DNA of 64,000 nt from Idiomarina sp. (GCA_020832105.1 JAFIFH010000075.1:38881-102880); one strand, 5' to 3'; positions 8,706-18,664 are shown, counted from the stretch's first letter. Program-made: numbers and translations. Notes: a model not told the origin generated them from the sequence alone.

Positions 8706-9737
8706 ATGGCTCACTGGTATCAAAGACTTTTACTCTCTCTGTTGGTTATTTTTGTGGTTACGGCATGTGCCCAACGTCCTGCTCCTGAACCTGTGGAAGA
8801 AGAAGTCACCGCGATTGAGCCAAGGTTACCAGGGGCGATGACTGAAGCCGAGCTGCTTGCCCAGCCGGTGCGCTTCTACCTCAATATTCCCTACGCTAGC
8901 AATGATAACCAGCGCCAACAGCTGGACTTATATATTCCTGAACGGCCGAGTTATGTACCTATGCCGGTGGTCATTTATCTGCATGGTGGGCAGTGGCAGG
9001 GGGGCGATAAAGCCGAGGCACCCGGGCGCATGTTGCCGTTGGTCACTTCTGGCGATTATGCCGTGGTCGCGGTGGGATACCGTCTGACCGATGAAGCACA
9101 ATGGCCAGCTCAGCTGCACGATGTTAAGGCAGCAATACGCTGGGTCCGAGCCCGAGCTGATGACTACGGCCTGGACCCTCAGCGCATCGCATTGTGGGGG
9201 CGTGGTGCTGGCGGCCAGTTGGCGCTGATGAGCGGCATGACCAACCAGGCCCAGGACATGGCTGGCTTTCTCGGTCCCTATACGCATATTCGTAGTGATG
9301 TTTCAGCGGTGGTGAATTACGCAGGTATCAGCGATATGAACAGCCTGCTTGAACAAGAATCTTCCCTTGACCGTGCCGCTGGCAATGCACCTGAAGCGAA
9401 GCTGATCGGTGGTAATTTGCAGGACAACAACGATATTGCCAGTGCTGCCTCTGCGCTGCACTATATTCGCAATGGTGCGCCGCCGGTGCTGACTGTGCAT
9501 GGGACCAGTGACAATATTGTACCTTACCAACAAGCCCTGGATTTTCATCAGCGCTTAGCAGATGCAGAGGTCGAGCAGCACATGATCAGCTTGCTTGGTG
9601 GCGGCCATCCTGATGCGGAGCATATCGAGCTGTCAGCAGCCTGGGCTGAAGCCGACGAACGTGCACGCCAGTTTTTGGACCGCATTTTATTGGGCCGCAA
9701 TCTTCCGGTAGATGGCAGTAATATCGAGTTCCAATAA
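8706..9737 (+). CDS. Lipoprotein of the alpha/beta-hydrolase fold lacking the nucleophile serine
   Basis: 343 residues. The signal sequence ends in a lipobox, VVTAC with Cys21, so it should be lipid-anchored. The fold is that of the BD-FAE/HSL-like esterases: YLHGGQWQGG (oxyanion loop, residues 91-100), VGYRL, then IALWGRGAGGQLAL at 161-174. In active relatives this last motif reads G-x-S-x-G-G; here the serine position is Gly167 (codon GGT at 9204-9206, one transition from AGT). The other triad members appear present: Asp269 in HGTSDN and His301 in GGGHPD. Either the protein has lost hydrolysis and become a binding protein, or this base is an error. The next gene starts 4 bases after its stop. 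Confidence 0.8.
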   Translation: MAHWYQRLLLSLLVIFVVTACAQRPAPEPVEEEVTAIEPRLPGAMTEAELLAQPVRFYLNIPYASNDNQRQQLDLYIPERPSYVPMPVVIYLHGGQWQGGDKAEAPGRMLPLVTSGDYAVVAVGYRLTDEAQWPAQLHDVKAAIRWVRARADDYGLDPQRIALWGRGAGGQLALMSGMTNQAQDMAGFLGPYTHIRSDVSAVVNYAGISDMNSLLEQESSLDRAAGNAPEAKLIGGNLQDNNDIASAASALHYIRNGAPPVLTVHGTSDNIVPYQQALDFHQRLADAEVEQHMISLLGGGHPDAEHIELSAAWAEADERARQFLDRILLGRNLPVDGSNIEFQ

Positions 9738-9740
9738 CCG

Positions 9741-11111
9741 GTGAACAGGCCTGCTTGCGACGATCAACACCCTGCTTCGAAGGTCATGCGAGGCGCTGAA
9801 TTAAGCAAGGCTTTCAAGCAGGCTGATCGTTTGTTAAATAACTATCAGCAATTGTGGCGTATCCAGCCGATGAGTGCGCTTGCTGGCGCTGACACAACCA
9901 ACCCCTATCAGTCGTTGGTGTCGATTTTGCAAGCAGCGATGCCAGATAATACGGCCACTGCAGTGCGCTTGGCGGAAGCCGTAGGTGCTTTATCACTGCA
10001 GCAAATTGAAGCTATTGACGGGAGTATAGGCGGCCAACATACATTTTTTTCGCCGTTACTACCTGACGCACTGGCGCTCGACTGGCTTACTCAGCCAGCG
10101 ATTGACCCTCAGCTACCGGCTAGTCACAGTTTACCGTTTTGGCTGACAAATGGTATCGGCGGCCGTAAGCTCAGTCAGATCACCGCGTTTATTGCCCATG
10201 TGCCGCCAGTTTCAGGCGAGCTGGTCGAGTGGTGCGCTGGTAAGGGGCATCTTGGGCGATTGCTAAGTTATGTTAATCAGGTGCAGGATTCGCAAGCCGG
10301 TGAAAGGTCGCTGCCTGCTGGTGGGGCCCACTCAACATCCCTGAGTATCACCAGCCTCGAGTGGCAGCCTGAGCTTTGTGCCAGTGGCGCAGTGTTAGCT
10401 CAACAGTTTGGTCTGGCCCAGCGATTTCAACAAACCGATGTATTAAGTAGCGCCGGGGGCAACGCTATAGCCCAGTGCGAACATGCGGTTGCGCTGCATG
10501 CCTGTGGGGACTTGCACCTAACGTTACTCGAGCAGGCTACACAGACGCCATTGCACAATGTGTGGCTGGCACCTTGTTGTTATCACCTGACAACACAATC
10601 ACACTACCGTCCGCTTTCCCAAGCTGCGGATCAGTCTTTATTATCATTAACCCGGCAGGAACTTAAACTGGCAGTGCAAGGCCAGGTGACTGCCGGCGAG
10701 CGCGTTAGGCACTTGCGCCAGACCGAGGTGACCTGGCGACTTGCGTATCAGCTATTGCGTGAACAGCATGCCAATGCCAGTCAGTACCGAGCGCTACCCT
10801 CAGTGCCAAAACACTGGTTTTCCGGCCGCTTTGAGGCGTTTGCTGAGTGGGCTTGTGCCGAGCATGAATGGACCTTACCGCAGCAAATAGACTGGCAGGC
10901 ATTACTCAGCAAGGCAGAACAACGTTATCTATTGCTCAAGCGGCTGGATTTGATCAGGCATGTTTTTCGCCGTCCGCTGGAGTTATGGCTCGTACTGGAC
11001 CGCGCACTTTTTTTGCAAGAACATCATTACGAGGTCGCTATACAGGCGTTTTGTGACTACCAAATGACCCCGCGAAATTTGCTGATAAGTGCGCGCAGGT
11101 ACTCAGCTTAG
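9741..11111 (+). CDS. Class I SAM-dependent methyltransferase (PF13679 type)
   Basis: 456 residues, cytoplasmic. The SAM-binding core begins near residue 160 with LVEWCAGKGHLGRLL, continues with SLEWQPELC (acidic loop region) and VALHACGDLHL, and then carries APCCYHL. This set is characteristic of the Methyltransf_32 family, whose human member is GSTCD. The N-terminal 150 residues and the C-terminal 130 residues are helical and not known to me. The start is a GTG 4 bases after the stop of the hydrolase gene with no strong ribosome site, suggesting coupling; an internal ATG at residue 16 is possible. The substrate is unknown, although the family is suspected to act on RNA. A strong terminator follows. 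Confidence 0.72.
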   Translation: MNRPACDDQHPASKVMRGAELSKAFKQADRLLNNYQQLWRIQPMSALAGADTTNPYQSLVSILQAAMPDNTATAVRLAEAVGALSLQQIEAIDGSIGGQHTFFSPLLPDALALDWLTQPAIDPQLPASHSLPFWLTNGIGGRKLSQITAFIAHVPPVSGELVEWCAGKGHLGRLLSYVNQVQDSQAGERSLPAGGAHSTSLSITSLEWQPELCASGAVLAQQFGLAQRFQQTDVLSSAGGNAIAQCEHAVALHACGDLHLTLLEQATQTPLHNVWLAPCCYHLTTQSHYRPLSQAADQSLLSLTRQELKLAVQGQVTAGERVRHLRQTEVTWRLAYQLLREQHANASQYRALPSVPKHWFSGRFEAFAEWACAEHEWTLPQQIDWQALLSKAEQRYLLLKRLDLIRHVFRRPLELWLVLDRALFLQEHHYEVAIQAFCDYQMTPRNLLISARRYSA

Positions 11112-11134
11112 AACAGCTTGAAAGTGTTACTTAC

Positions 11135-11163
11135 AAAAAAACCAGGCAGCGCCTGGTTTTTTT
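11135..11163. terminator. Bidirectional intrinsic terminator
   Basis: AAAAAAACCAGGC (11135-11147) and GCCTGGTTTTTTT (11151-11163) form a perfect stem with a 3-base loop. It stops the methyltransferase transcript on the plus strand and prs on the minus strand. Confidence 0.9.
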
Positions 11164-11192
11164 ATTGAATACAACTGAGCTTGAGTGGTTCG

Positions 11193-12140
11193 TTAGTACT
11201 CAAACATTGCTGAGATGGATTCTTCGTTACTGACCCGGCGTAGCGCTTCAGACAGCATGCCACTCAAGGTAAGCTGGGTGACGATACCGGTTTCGATCAT
11301 TCGCGGGTCAAGCGGGATTGAATCAGTCACAACGACTTCATCAATTTCGCAATTACTTAAATTCTCGATAGCGTTACCTGAGAAGACTGGGTGGGTGGCA
11401 TAGGCAAAAACCCGTTTTGCACCATGCTTTTTCAACGCTTCAGCGGCTTTACATAAAGTGCCGCCGGTGTCGATCATGTCGTCGACCATAATGCAGTCAC
11501 GTCCGGCAACATCACCAATGATGTGCATGACCTGAGACTCGTTGGCTTTTGGCCGACGTTTATCGATAATCGCAAGATCCGCATCGTTCATTAATTTGGC
11601 CATGGCACGAGCACGAACGACACCACCGATATCAGGCGATACCATCACCGGGTTGTCGAACTGTTGCTGCTTCATATGCTCAAGCAACACCGGGCTGCCG
11701 AATACGTTGTCCACTGGTACGTCAAAGAAACCCTGAATTTGTTCCGCGTGCAGGTCAACAGTTAAGACTCTGTCAACACCAACACTGGAAAGAAAATCTG
11801 CGACAACTTTAGCGGTAATAGGCACCCGTGCTGAGCGTACACGACGGTCCTGGCGGGCGTATCCGAAGTAAGGGATGACCGCAGTAATACGTCCTGCAGA
11901 TGCTCGACGCAAGGCGTCAACCATCACAATTAGTTCCATTAGGTTATCGTTGGTTGGGCTACAGGTTGATTGAATGATAAAAACGTCGGCACCGCGAACA
12001 TTTTCGTTAATTTGGACACTTATCTCGCCGTCGCTGAAGCGACCTACGTCCGCCTCCCCTAATTTAATATAGAGTCTGTCGGCGATTTTTCGGGCTAGCT
12101 CTGGTGTGGCATTACCAGCAAAAAGCTTCATGTCAGGCAC
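11193..12140 (-). CDS. prs: Ribose-phosphate pyrophosphokinase
   Basis: 315 residues, the usual length. It makes PRPP from ribose 5-phosphate and ATP for purine, pyrimidine, histidine, tryptophan and NAD synthesis. Visible motifs are [13 protein letters not shown] at the start, GRFSDGE, the flexible loop around [19 protein letters not shown], and the PRPP-binding [15 protein letters not shown] near residues 215-230. It is the last gene of the lolB-ispE-prs group, an order conserved in gammaproteobacteria, and lies 41 bases after ispE. Confidence 0.97.
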   Translation of the reverse strand: MPDMKLFAGNATPELARKIADRLYIKLGEADVGRFSDGEISVQINENVRGADVFIIQSTCSPTNDNLMELIVMVDALRRASAGRITAVIPYFGYARQDRRVRSARVPITAKVVADFLSSVGVDRVLTVDLHAEQIQGFFDVPVDNVFGSPVLLEHMKQQQFDNPVMVSPDIGGVVRARAMAKLMNDADLAIIDKRRPKANESQVMHIIGDVAGRDCIMVDDMIDTGGTLCKAAEALKKHGAKRVFAYATHPVFSGNAIENLSNCEIDEVVVTDSIPLDPRMIETGIVTQLTLSGMLSEALRRVSNEESISAMFEY

Positions 12141-12181
12141 GCATTTACCTCGACCAATTGGAGTGGGTTAAGTTTGACTTG

Positions 12182-13021
12182 TTACAGACATTGCCACGCA
12201 GGGGAGGTATTCAACCCGCGCGTGACAAAGCCGCTGAACTCTTGTGGTAGTTCAGCAAGGGCTTCTTGTGCAGCCGCTTGGCTAGAAAAACAGCCAAATA
12301 CACAAGCCCCTGTACCAGTCATTCGGGTCGGAGCGTATTCTACCAACCAGTCTATTGCTTTGGCAACCTGCGGATAGAGTGAGCTGACCAATGGTTGGCA
12401 GTCATTACGGTAGCTTTGCCAGTCTTTGAGGGGCAGTTCAAGCGGCGCGCTGGCACGGAAAAGTTCAGGGTGATTAAAGACCTCGGCGGTGCTGACATGA
12501 ACTTTGGGGTCGACCAGCAGATACCAGGCTTCGTCAGGCTTGGCCGTGGTAAACTGCTCACCGACTCCGCGGGCAAGGGTGGCTTCGCCATGCACAAACA
12601 CCGGCACGTCGGCCCCGAGCTGAAGGCCAATGCCGGCGAGTTGCGCCCGTGATAAACCTAAAGACCACAGGTGGTTGAGTGCGATAAGGGTGCTCGCTGC
12701 GTCTGAGGAGCCGCCGCCCAGACCGCCGCCCATCGGGATTTTCTTCTGCAGGGTCAAACGCACCCCCTGGGTGGTGTCCTTGCGATATGGTAATAACAAT
12801 TGTGCTGCGCGATAGATAAGGTTGTCTTCTACTGGCACTTCGTCCAGTGGGGTGAGCACGGTGACGTGCCCATCACTAGTGGATTCCGCAAATAGCTGAT
12901 CACACAGGTCAATAAATTGAAACAACGTTTCCAGTTCATGGTAGCCGTTAGCGCGACGACCAGTAATGTGAAGGAATAAATTTATTTTAGCCGGTGCGGC
13001 TATCGTCAGATGATTTACCAT
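12182..13021 (-). CDS. ispE: 4-diphosphocytidyl-2-C-methyl-D-erythritol kinase
   Basis: 279 residues from the ATG at 13021, one base after the lolB stop, so translation is coupled. An in-frame ATG 33 bases earlier lies inside lolB and is not needed. It is a GHMP-fold kinase of the non-mevalonate isoprenoid pathway. The substrate loop APAKINLFLHI is at the start, the glycine-rich ATP loop PMGGGLGGGSSDAAS near residue 100, and the third motif MTGTGACVFG near 240. Both the catalytic Lys (in AKINL) and Asp (in GADVPVF) are present. Cytoplasmic. Confidence 0.96.
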   Translation of the reverse strand: MVNHLTIAAPAKINLFLHITGRRANGYHELETLFQFIDLCDQLFAESTSDGHVTVLTPLDEVPVEDNLIYRAAQLLLPYRKDTTQGVRLTLQKKIPMGGGLGGGSSDAASTLIALNHLWSLGLSRAQLAGIGLQLGADVPVFVHGEATLARGVGEQFTTAKPDEAWYLLVDPKVHVSTAEVFNHPELFRASAPLELPLKDWQSYRNDCQPLVSSLYPQVAKAIDWLVEYAPTRMTGTGACVFGCFSSQAAAQEALAELPQEFSGFVTRGLNTSPAWQCL

Positions 13022-13022
13022 G

Positions 13023-13718
13023 TTACTCAACTCTATCTTGCGAGCCCAAGCCATTCTCCGGGGGAGTAATGCTCCAACGGCTGATGCTCAGGCGAATTAA
13101 ATAGTCATCGGAACTCAGCTCGAGTTGGTGCGGTAACTGCACCGCATAATCCGAGGCTTGCTGATACCTGGCAAGACTGACCTGCCAGCTGGTTTGGCTG
13201 ATATTGTCCTGCGACATAAAACCCTGCGCATTGTCGATGTCCACCTGGTAACTGGCTAAGGTACCGTCTGCATAGTAGTGCGGGTTAATAATCTGAGTTT
13301 GTGGTAACCGACCCAACAAGGCATCGTGAATCAGCTCAATCGGTAAAAACACATTGAGGTGGATCAACAGCAGTGATTCAATGTCCGCAGCAAAGAACTC
13401 CTCACCCTGATGATCGGTGAGTTTTGCGTAGTCCGCGGTTTCTTCAACCCGAGCCAAAGTACCGCGAAGGGGATGGGAAATCCTCAGCGAACGCTGACTG
13501 GCTTCATTTTGCCAGCGCAAGCTGGCGCTCTGACGAGAATTATCTTGATGGTCAAAAAACGCCATCCGGGATTGAAACTCCCAGGCGTTGATTCCCGCAA
13601 GGCTTTGTTGATGCGCGTCGATAATTGAATCGTCAATATCCTGGGGGGTATGGCGGTCGGCAATCGAGGCGCATGCAGATAACATTGACACAAAAAATAG
13701 TAAGGCAAATAAACGCAT
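13023..13718 (-). CDS. lolB: Outer-membrane lipoprotein receptor LolB
   Basis: 231 residues with a lipoprotein signal ending LSAC (Cys16). It accepts lipoproteins from the carrier LolA and inserts them into the inner leaflet of the outer membrane. Sequence likeness is moderate, as usual for LolB: WEFQSRMAFFD early on, SLRWQN, an LRISHPLRGTLARV stretch, and a C-terminal VQLPHQLELSSDDYLIRLSISRW. The exposed hydrophobic loop leucine region cannot be assigned with certainty. Position as first gene of lolB-ispE-prs, back to back with hemA, strongly supports the call. Confidence 0.9.
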   Translation of the reverse strand: MRLFALLFFVSMLSACASIADRHTPQDIDDSIIDAHQQSLAGINAWEFQSRMAFFDHQDNSRQSASLRWQNEASQRSLRISHPLRGTLARVEETADYAKLTDHQGEEFFAADIESLLLIHLNVFLPIELIHDALLGRLPQTQIINPHYYADGTLASYQVDIDNAQGFMSQDNISQTSWQVSLARYQQASDYAVQLPHQLELSSDDYLIRLSISRWSITPPENGLGSQDRVE

Positions 13719-13847
13719 GGGAATCCTTGGCTGAGATCCAGAACAGAGTTGACCATGAAACCACCCTTGCTTTCAATAGGCGGGGCTTTGCAATACAATA
13801 CAGCCCTTAAATTTATTCATGTAAAGAGCGCCAGTAACTAATCATCT
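13719..13847. promoter_or_regulatory. Divergent control region between lolB and hemA
   Basis: 129 bases separate the two start codons. TACAAT at 13794-13799, about 49 bases before the hemA ATG, is a near-consensus -10 box for hemA, but the hexamer 17 bases upstream (TTTCAA) is a poor -35. No clear Shine-Dalgarno precedes the hemA ATG at 13848. I see no recognisable operator. Confidence 0.3.
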
Positions 13848-15095
13848 ATGACCATTTTAGCCTTGGGCGTAAATCATAAAACAGCTTCCGTTGAAGTTCG
13901 CGAAAAAGTAGCCTTTGCTGCAGACGAGCTGGAAATGGCGTTGCAGTCGCTGACGCAGTTAGGTCATGTGTCCGAAAGCGTGATTGTGTCGACCTGTAAT
14001 CGCACCGAGCTGTACTGCCATTTGGAAGAAGGTGACCTTACCCCGGTGATCGAATGGTTGGCGAATTTCCATCACGTACCCGCCGCAGAACTGAGCCAGT
14101 ACCTGTACCAGTATGCCGATGACAAAGCAGTGAACCACCTGATGTCAGTGGCCTCAGGCCTGGACTCACTAGTCCTCGGTGAGCCGCAAATCCTTGGCCA
14201 GGTCAAGCAGGCATTTCAGCAGGCGAAAGAAGCTGGCACGGTGGGGACGATTTTTGAGCGCTTGTTTCAGTCTACATTTTCTATCGCAAAAGATGTCCGC
14301 ACGCATACCGAGGTAGGGCAGAACGCGGTATCAGTGGCCTTTGCTGCGGTTAATCTGGCCAAACATATCTTTGCCAATCTGAGCAGCGCCAAAGTGTTGT
14401 TAGTAGGCGCTGGTGAAACAGCGGAGCTGGCGGCGCGGCATTTAAGCGAGCAGGGCGTTGCGCAAATGATGATCGCCAACCGCACCCGAGCGCGCGGTGA
14501 AGCATTGGCTGCGGCGGTTGGCGGTGAAGCCCATTCTTTAAGCGACCTTCACTACTTGCTGCCACAGGCGGATATCGTGATCTCGTCAACCGCGAGCCCT
14601 TTACCTATCATTGGTAAGGGTCTGGTTGAACAAGCGGTGAAGAAAAGACGTCACCAGCCAATGCTGTTGATAGATTTGGCGGTCCCCAGAGATATTGAAG
14701 AGCAGGTGGGTGACCTTGATGATGTCTTTTTGTATACCGTGGACGATTTGCAAAGCATTGTCAGTACGAACCGTAAGCAACGGGAAACTGAAGCGGAAGC
14801 GGCGCGGTTGATGATTGAAGAACAAGCGCTCTCGTTTGCGGCCTGGTTACGCAGCCTCAATAGTATCGACCTATTACGCCGCTACCGGCAAAGCCATCAG
14901 CTGGCCAGTGACCAGGCAGTTCAACGCGCACTCAATAGCCTGGCAGCAGGTAAAAGTGCGGAAGATGTGGTGACTGAGCTGGCCAACCGTCTGACCAACA
15001 CATTAATGCATACACCGACCCGAGCTATTCAGGATGCGGGTCGGCGTGGCGATTTGACCGCTTTGGCGGCCTATCAAAAACTGATTAAAGATTAA
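13848..15095 (+). CDS. hemA: Glutamyl-tRNA reductase
   Basis: 415 residues, normal length. It reduces Glu-tRNA to glutamate-1-semialdehyde, the first committed step of haem synthesis in this lineage. The N-terminus [17 protein letters not shown] matches the family. The catalytic cysteine is in STCNRTELY near residue 50. [21 protein letters not shown] is the long conserved motif near residues 99-119, and the NADPH fold shows [18 protein letters not shown] helical dimerisation domain closes the protein. It is first gene of hemA-prfA-prmC; prfA follows after 11 bases. Confidence 0.97.
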   Translation: MTILALGVNHKTASVEVREKVAFAADELEMALQSLTQLGHVSESVIVSTCNRTELYCHLEEGDLTPVIEWLANFHHVPAAELSQYLYQYADDKAVNHLMSVASGLDSLVLGEPQILGQVKQAFQQAKEAGTVGTIFERLFQSTFSIAKDVRTHTEVGQNAVSVAFAAVNLAKHIFANLSSAKVLLVGAGETAELAARHLSEQGVAQMMIANRTRARGEALAAAVGGEAHSLSDLHYLLPQADIVISSTASPLPIIGKGLVEQAVKKRRHQPMLLIDLAVPRDIEEQVGDLDDVFLYTVDDLQSIVSTNRKQRETEAEAARLMIEEQALSFAAWLRSLNSIDLLRRYRQSHQLASDQAVQRALNSLAAGKSAEDVVTELANRLTNTLMHTPTRAIQDAGRRGDLTALAAYQKLIKD

Positions 15096-15106
15096 CAGGA
15101 ATTCAG

Positions 15107-16192
15107 ATGAAAGATTCGATCGTTCGCAAGCTCGAAGGTTTGGTTGAGCGTTATGAAGAAGTACAGGCGTTGCTTGGCGACCCGGAAATTATTAGCAAAC
15201 AGGATAAGTTCCGAGCTTTGTCAAAAGAATATGCGCAGTTAGAAGACACGGTGCTGTGTTTTCAGCGCTATCAGCAGGCGGTGGAGGATGAAAACTCCGC
15301 TGAAGCTATGCGTGGGGACGATGATCCCGAGATGCGAGAAATGGCAGAAGAAGAATTAACCGACGCGAAAGCCCGGCGCGAGGCATTGTCTGCGGAGCTT
15401 GAGATCCTGCTGCTACCGAAAGATCCCAATGACGACAACCCTTGTTACCTGGAAATACGAGCCGGGGCTGGGGGTGATGAAGCTGCTATTTTCGCAGGGG
15501 ATCTGTATCGCATGTATAGCCGCTACGCAGAACAGCATGGCTGGAAAGTGAGCATTGTGAGCGTTAATGAAGGTGAGCATGGTGGCTTTAAAGAGCTGAT
15601 TGCCCATGTGATGGGCGACGGTGCTTACGGTAAAATGAAGTTTGAATCCGGCGGTCACCGGGTCCAGCGAGTGCCAGAAACAGAATCCCAGGGGCGCGTA
15701 CATACGTCGGCGTGTACCGTTGCCGTATTACCAGAAATTCCGGAAGCGGAAGCCATTGAGATTAATCCTGCAGACTTGCGGGTTGACACTTATCGCGCGT
15801 CTGGCGCGGGTGGTCAGCACGTCAACCGTACCGACTCAGCGGTGCGTTTAACTCACTTACCCACGGGTGTCGTGGTGGAGTGTCAGGACGAGCGCTCGCA
15901 GCACAAGAACAAAGCGAAAGCGATGTCAGTCCTGCAATCGCGATTACAAGCGGCTGAGGACGAAAGACGACGTCAGGAAGAACAATCGACCCGGCGTAGC
16001 CTGGTTGCCAGTGGTGACCGGTCGGAGCGTATTCGCACCTACAACTATCCACAAGGTCGGATCAGTGATCACCGGATCAACTTGACCCTATACCGCCTGG
16101 ATGAAGTTCTGCAGGGTTCGCTAGACCTGATTCTTGATGCCATCGTGCAGGAGCATCAGGCTGACCTGCTTGCCTCCTTGTCCGAAGGTTAA
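15107..16192 (+). CDS. prfA: Peptide chain release factor 1
   Basis: 361 residues. It reads UAA and UAG stop codons and triggers peptide release on the ribosome. The stop-codon-reading tripeptide appears as PET in [12 protein letters not shown], a common variant of the P-x-T motif. The catalytic GGQ is in [16 protein letters not shown]; its glutamine is the target of the methylase encoded by the next gene. It sits between hemA and prmC in the conserved order. Confidence 0.97.
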   Translation: MKDSIVRKLEGLVERYEEVQALLGDPEIISKQDKFRALSKEYAQLEDTVLCFQRYQQAVEDENSAEAMRGDDDPEMREMAEEELTDAKARREALSAELEILLLPKDPNDDNPCYLEIRAGAGGDEAAIFAGDLYRMYSRYAEQHGWKVSIVSVNEGEHGGFKELIAHVMGDGAYGKMKFESGGHRVQRVPETESQGRVHTSACTVAVLPEIPEAEAIEINPADLRVDTYRASGAGGQHVNRTDSAVRLTHLPTGVVVECQDERSQHKNKAKAMSVLQSRLQAAEDERRRQEEQSTRRSLVASGDRSERIRTYNYPQGRISDHRINLTLYRLDEVLQGSLDLILDAIVQEHQADLLASLSEG

Positions 16193-16204
16193 GATCGCTT
16201 AAGG

Positions 16205-17077
16205 ATGCAAAGTCATTACGTGATTCATCGAGCTGTTTTATTTGGCAAAAGTCAGTGTGCGTTAGGGGCCAGCGAGAGCCCGCTATTGGATGCTCAGCTG
16301 CTATTACAAGCCGTGCTGGACTGTGACCGACAGTATTTATATATGCACCCTGATCAGGCTCTTAGTGATGAGCAATGGGAGCGCTACCGTCAACTCATCG
16401 AGCAGCGCAAGGCGGGTCAGCCGATAGCGTACCTGGTGGGGACCCGTGATTTTTGGAATATGTCACTACAGGTCAATGCCAGCACGCTGATTCCGCGCCC
16501 GGATACAGAGATTCTGGTGGAGCAGGCGCTCAAGCTGGCGTTGCCAGTGCAGGCCCGGGTGCTGGAGCTTGGCACTGGAACCGGCGCCATTAGCCTGGCT
16601 CTGGCTCATGAAAGACCTACATGGCAGTTCTGCGCGGTGGACCTGAGCGAAGAGGCCGTTGCCCTCGCGCGGCGCAATCGTGATACCTACGGATTAACCG
16701 AGCGCGTGGACATCTTGCAAAGTAACTGGTTTGACGCACTTGCCGGGCGCTCCGCGAATTCACGCAGATTTGATCTGATTGTCAGTAACCCGCCTTATAT
16801 TGACCCTGATGATATCCATCTGGAGCAAGGCGATGTGCGTTTTGAGCCCCGTTCAGCATTGGTTGCCGAGGATCATGGCTTCGCAGATTTACGTCATATC
16901 ATTGAGCACGGCAAAGGGTATTTAGCCCCAGGTGGCTGGATAATTCTTGAACACGGTTATCAGCAGGCAGCTAAAGTTGGCCAGATTTTTTCCGAAACAG
17001 GTTATGAAAAGGTTAACACAGCGGCGGATTATGCTAACTTGGACAGAGTAACCTTTGCACAGCGAAAGCACGACTAA
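16205..17077 (+). CDS. prmC: Release factor glutamine methyltransferase PrmC
   Basis: 290 residues. It methylates the GGQ glutamine of release factors, using SAM. The SAM site is VLELGTGTGAISLAL near residues 119-133, and the substrate-glutamine motif NPPY is in IVSNPPYID. The family N-terminal helical domain with GQPIAYLVGTRDFW and LIPRPDTE is present. AAGG directly abuts the chosen ATG with no spacing, so a GTG at 16220 is an alternative start. It follows prfA by 12 bases. Confidence 0.94.
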   Translation: MQSHYVIHRAVLFGKSQCALGASESPLLDAQLLLQAVLDCDRQYLYMHPDQALSDEQWERYRQLIEQRKAGQPIAYLVGTRDFWNMSLQVNASTLIPRPDTEILVEQALKLALPVQARVLELGTGTGAISLALAHERPTWQFCAVDLSEEAVALARRNRDTYGLTERVDILQSNWFDALAGRSANSRRFDLIVSNPPYIDPDDIHLEQGDVRFEPRSALVAEDHGFADLRHIIEHGKGYLAPGGWIILEHGYQQAAKVGQIFSETGYEKVNTAADYANLDRVTFAQRKHD

Positions 17078-17124
17078 CGGTCGTTAAGGCGCGCCGTTAG
17101 CTGAGGGGAAAGTGACAACAATTT

Positions 17125-18618
17125 ATGAATAATCAATTTTTATTTGCCGATGAGCCAGCCAAACAACAGGAGCTTCCCCAGGAGAGCTGGAAGATTCTGA
17201 TTGTGGACGATGAGCCTGAAGTGCATGCGGTGACCAAACTCGCGTTAAGCGATTTCAGCTTTCTTGGCCGTGGGCTTGAGTTTCATAGCGCTTATTCCGG
17301 TGAAGAGGCTCGCGAGTTGGCGACCAAACATCCTGACGCCGCGATTATTTTACTCGACGTGGTGATGGAAACTGACGATGCCGGTCTGCATGTGGCTAAA
17401 TTTATCCGTGAAGAACTGGGCAACCGATTTACCCGAATCATTCTGCGTACCGGTCAGCCTGGGCAGGCGCCCGAGCGCACGGTGATCGTGAATTACGATA
17501 TCAATGATTATAAGTCGAAAACCGAGCTCACCGCGCAAAAGCTGTTCACTGCAGTGATGTCCAGCTTACGTTCTTACCGGGATATCATCTCCATTGACCA
17601 TAGCCGTCATGGACTGGAAAAAATTATTGCGGCGTCGACCAACTTATTTGCCTTGCAGTCGATGGACCACTTTGTCGACGGCCTGGTGCAGCAGTTGAGC
17701 TGGGTGATTGGTGGTGCCCGGCAGACTTTGTATGCTGCTGCAGGTCGCTCCGCGAACCCAGAGCAAATGGTGATTCGCGCGGCGTATGGTGAGGACGCTG
17801 ATCAACTGTTAAATCAGCAGATCAAAGCTGCATTGCCGAAAAATGTATTGCCAGAAGTTGACAAGGTGATTCGCTCCCATGGGATTTTCTATGGCGAAGA
17901 TTTTGTCCTCGCGTACTGCCCTAGTCAATGTCGACCACAGGGCGCTTTGTTGTGTCTAACCGGGCTCACCCGAGTGCTCAGCGATAGCGAAAAGGAATTG
18001 TTGCAGCTATTTGCAGATAACGTGCAGCTGGCGCACGACAATGTGACCTGTTTACAGGACACGGACGAGTTGCTGGCAGGCATTGTTGGTCGGCTAATGG
18101 TCCTGGAACAGGAAAAAGTCGCGCAGTCACTGCGCAGTCAATCAGGCTTCGTGCAGGTCACCCACGCGCTGGCGTCGGCTCTTGATTTGAGCCCAACCAG
18201 AATTCAGCAAACCGCTACCGCAGCCACCTTATATGAACGTGCAGAAAAGCTATTTGCGGTCATGGATGGCCAACCTGCGACTAAAGTGTCACCTTGTCAG
18301 GAACGTTTGAAACGAGCGGTGCGGCCGCTGAATATGGCAGACTCTGATATCTCGCAAATTGCCTATCGGGCCCTGAACGAACGGCTGGAGCGTTGGGATG
18401 GGTTGGGCTTGCCTGCGGGAAAACAGGGGTCTGCAATAGCAACGGAAAGCCAGGTGCTGGTATTGGCATTTCATTTTTGCCAATTGGCCCAGCAACCGAT
18501 GGATGACGCCGCGCTGATCCAACGGTTGAATGAGGAGCGAGAGCGTCATTTCGCCCCTGGCTTGCTCGAAGCAGTTGCTAACAACCTGACTAAAATGCGC
18601 GGTTTAGCCAAGGCTTAA
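17125..18618 (+). CDS. Response regulator REC-DUF3369 with degenerate HD-GYP tail
   Basis: 497 residues. A receiver domain spans about 22-150, with the acid pocket Asp28/Asp29, phospho-acceptor Asp78 in LLDVV, Thr109 and the conserved Lys near 130. A DUF3369 sensor-like domain covers about 155-315. The last third resembles an HD-GYP phosphodiesterase domain that has lost its metal sites: ALDLSPTRIQQTATAATLYE ends in Tyr370-Glu371 where active members have His-Asp, and ERWDGLGLP at 422-430 replaces the usual HHERWDG-x-GYP. It should therefore accept a phosphate but not cleave cyclic-di-GMP. No sensor kinase gene is adjacent. It lies between prmC and sirB2, two genes normally close together. 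Confidence 0.8.
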   Translation: MNNQFLFADEPAKQQELPQESWKILIVDDEPEVHAVTKLALSDFSFLGRGLEFHSAYSGEEARELATKHPDAAIILLDVVMETDDAGLHVAKFIREELGNRFTRIILRTGQPGQAPERTVIVNYDINDYKSKTELTAQKLFTAVMSSLRSYRDIISIDHSRHGLEKIIAASTNLFALQSMDHFVDGLVQQLSWVIGGARQTLYAAAGRSANPEQMVIRAAYGEDADQLLNQQIKAALPKNVLPEVDKVIRSHGIFYGEDFVLAYCPSQCRPQGALLCLTGLTRVLSDSEKELLQLFADNVQLAHDNVTCLQDTDELLAGIVGRLMVLEQEKVAQSLRSQSGFVQVTHALASALDLSPTRIQQTATAATLYERAEKLFAVMDGQPATKVSPCQERLKRAVRPLNMADSDISQIAYRALNERLERWDGLGLPAGKQGSAIATESQVLVLAFHFCQLAQQPMDDAALIQRLNEERERHFAPGLLEAVANNLTKMRGLAKA

Positions 18619-18664
18619 TCGCATTTTGCACACCTTCTTAATGATCTAATTGGAATAATAATTC

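Noticed and set aside
15660..15700. PET in place of the E. coli PAT in the stop-reading loop of release factor 1
   Set aside because: The P-x-T motif varies at its middle residue among bacterial RF1 proteins, and PET is a common form.
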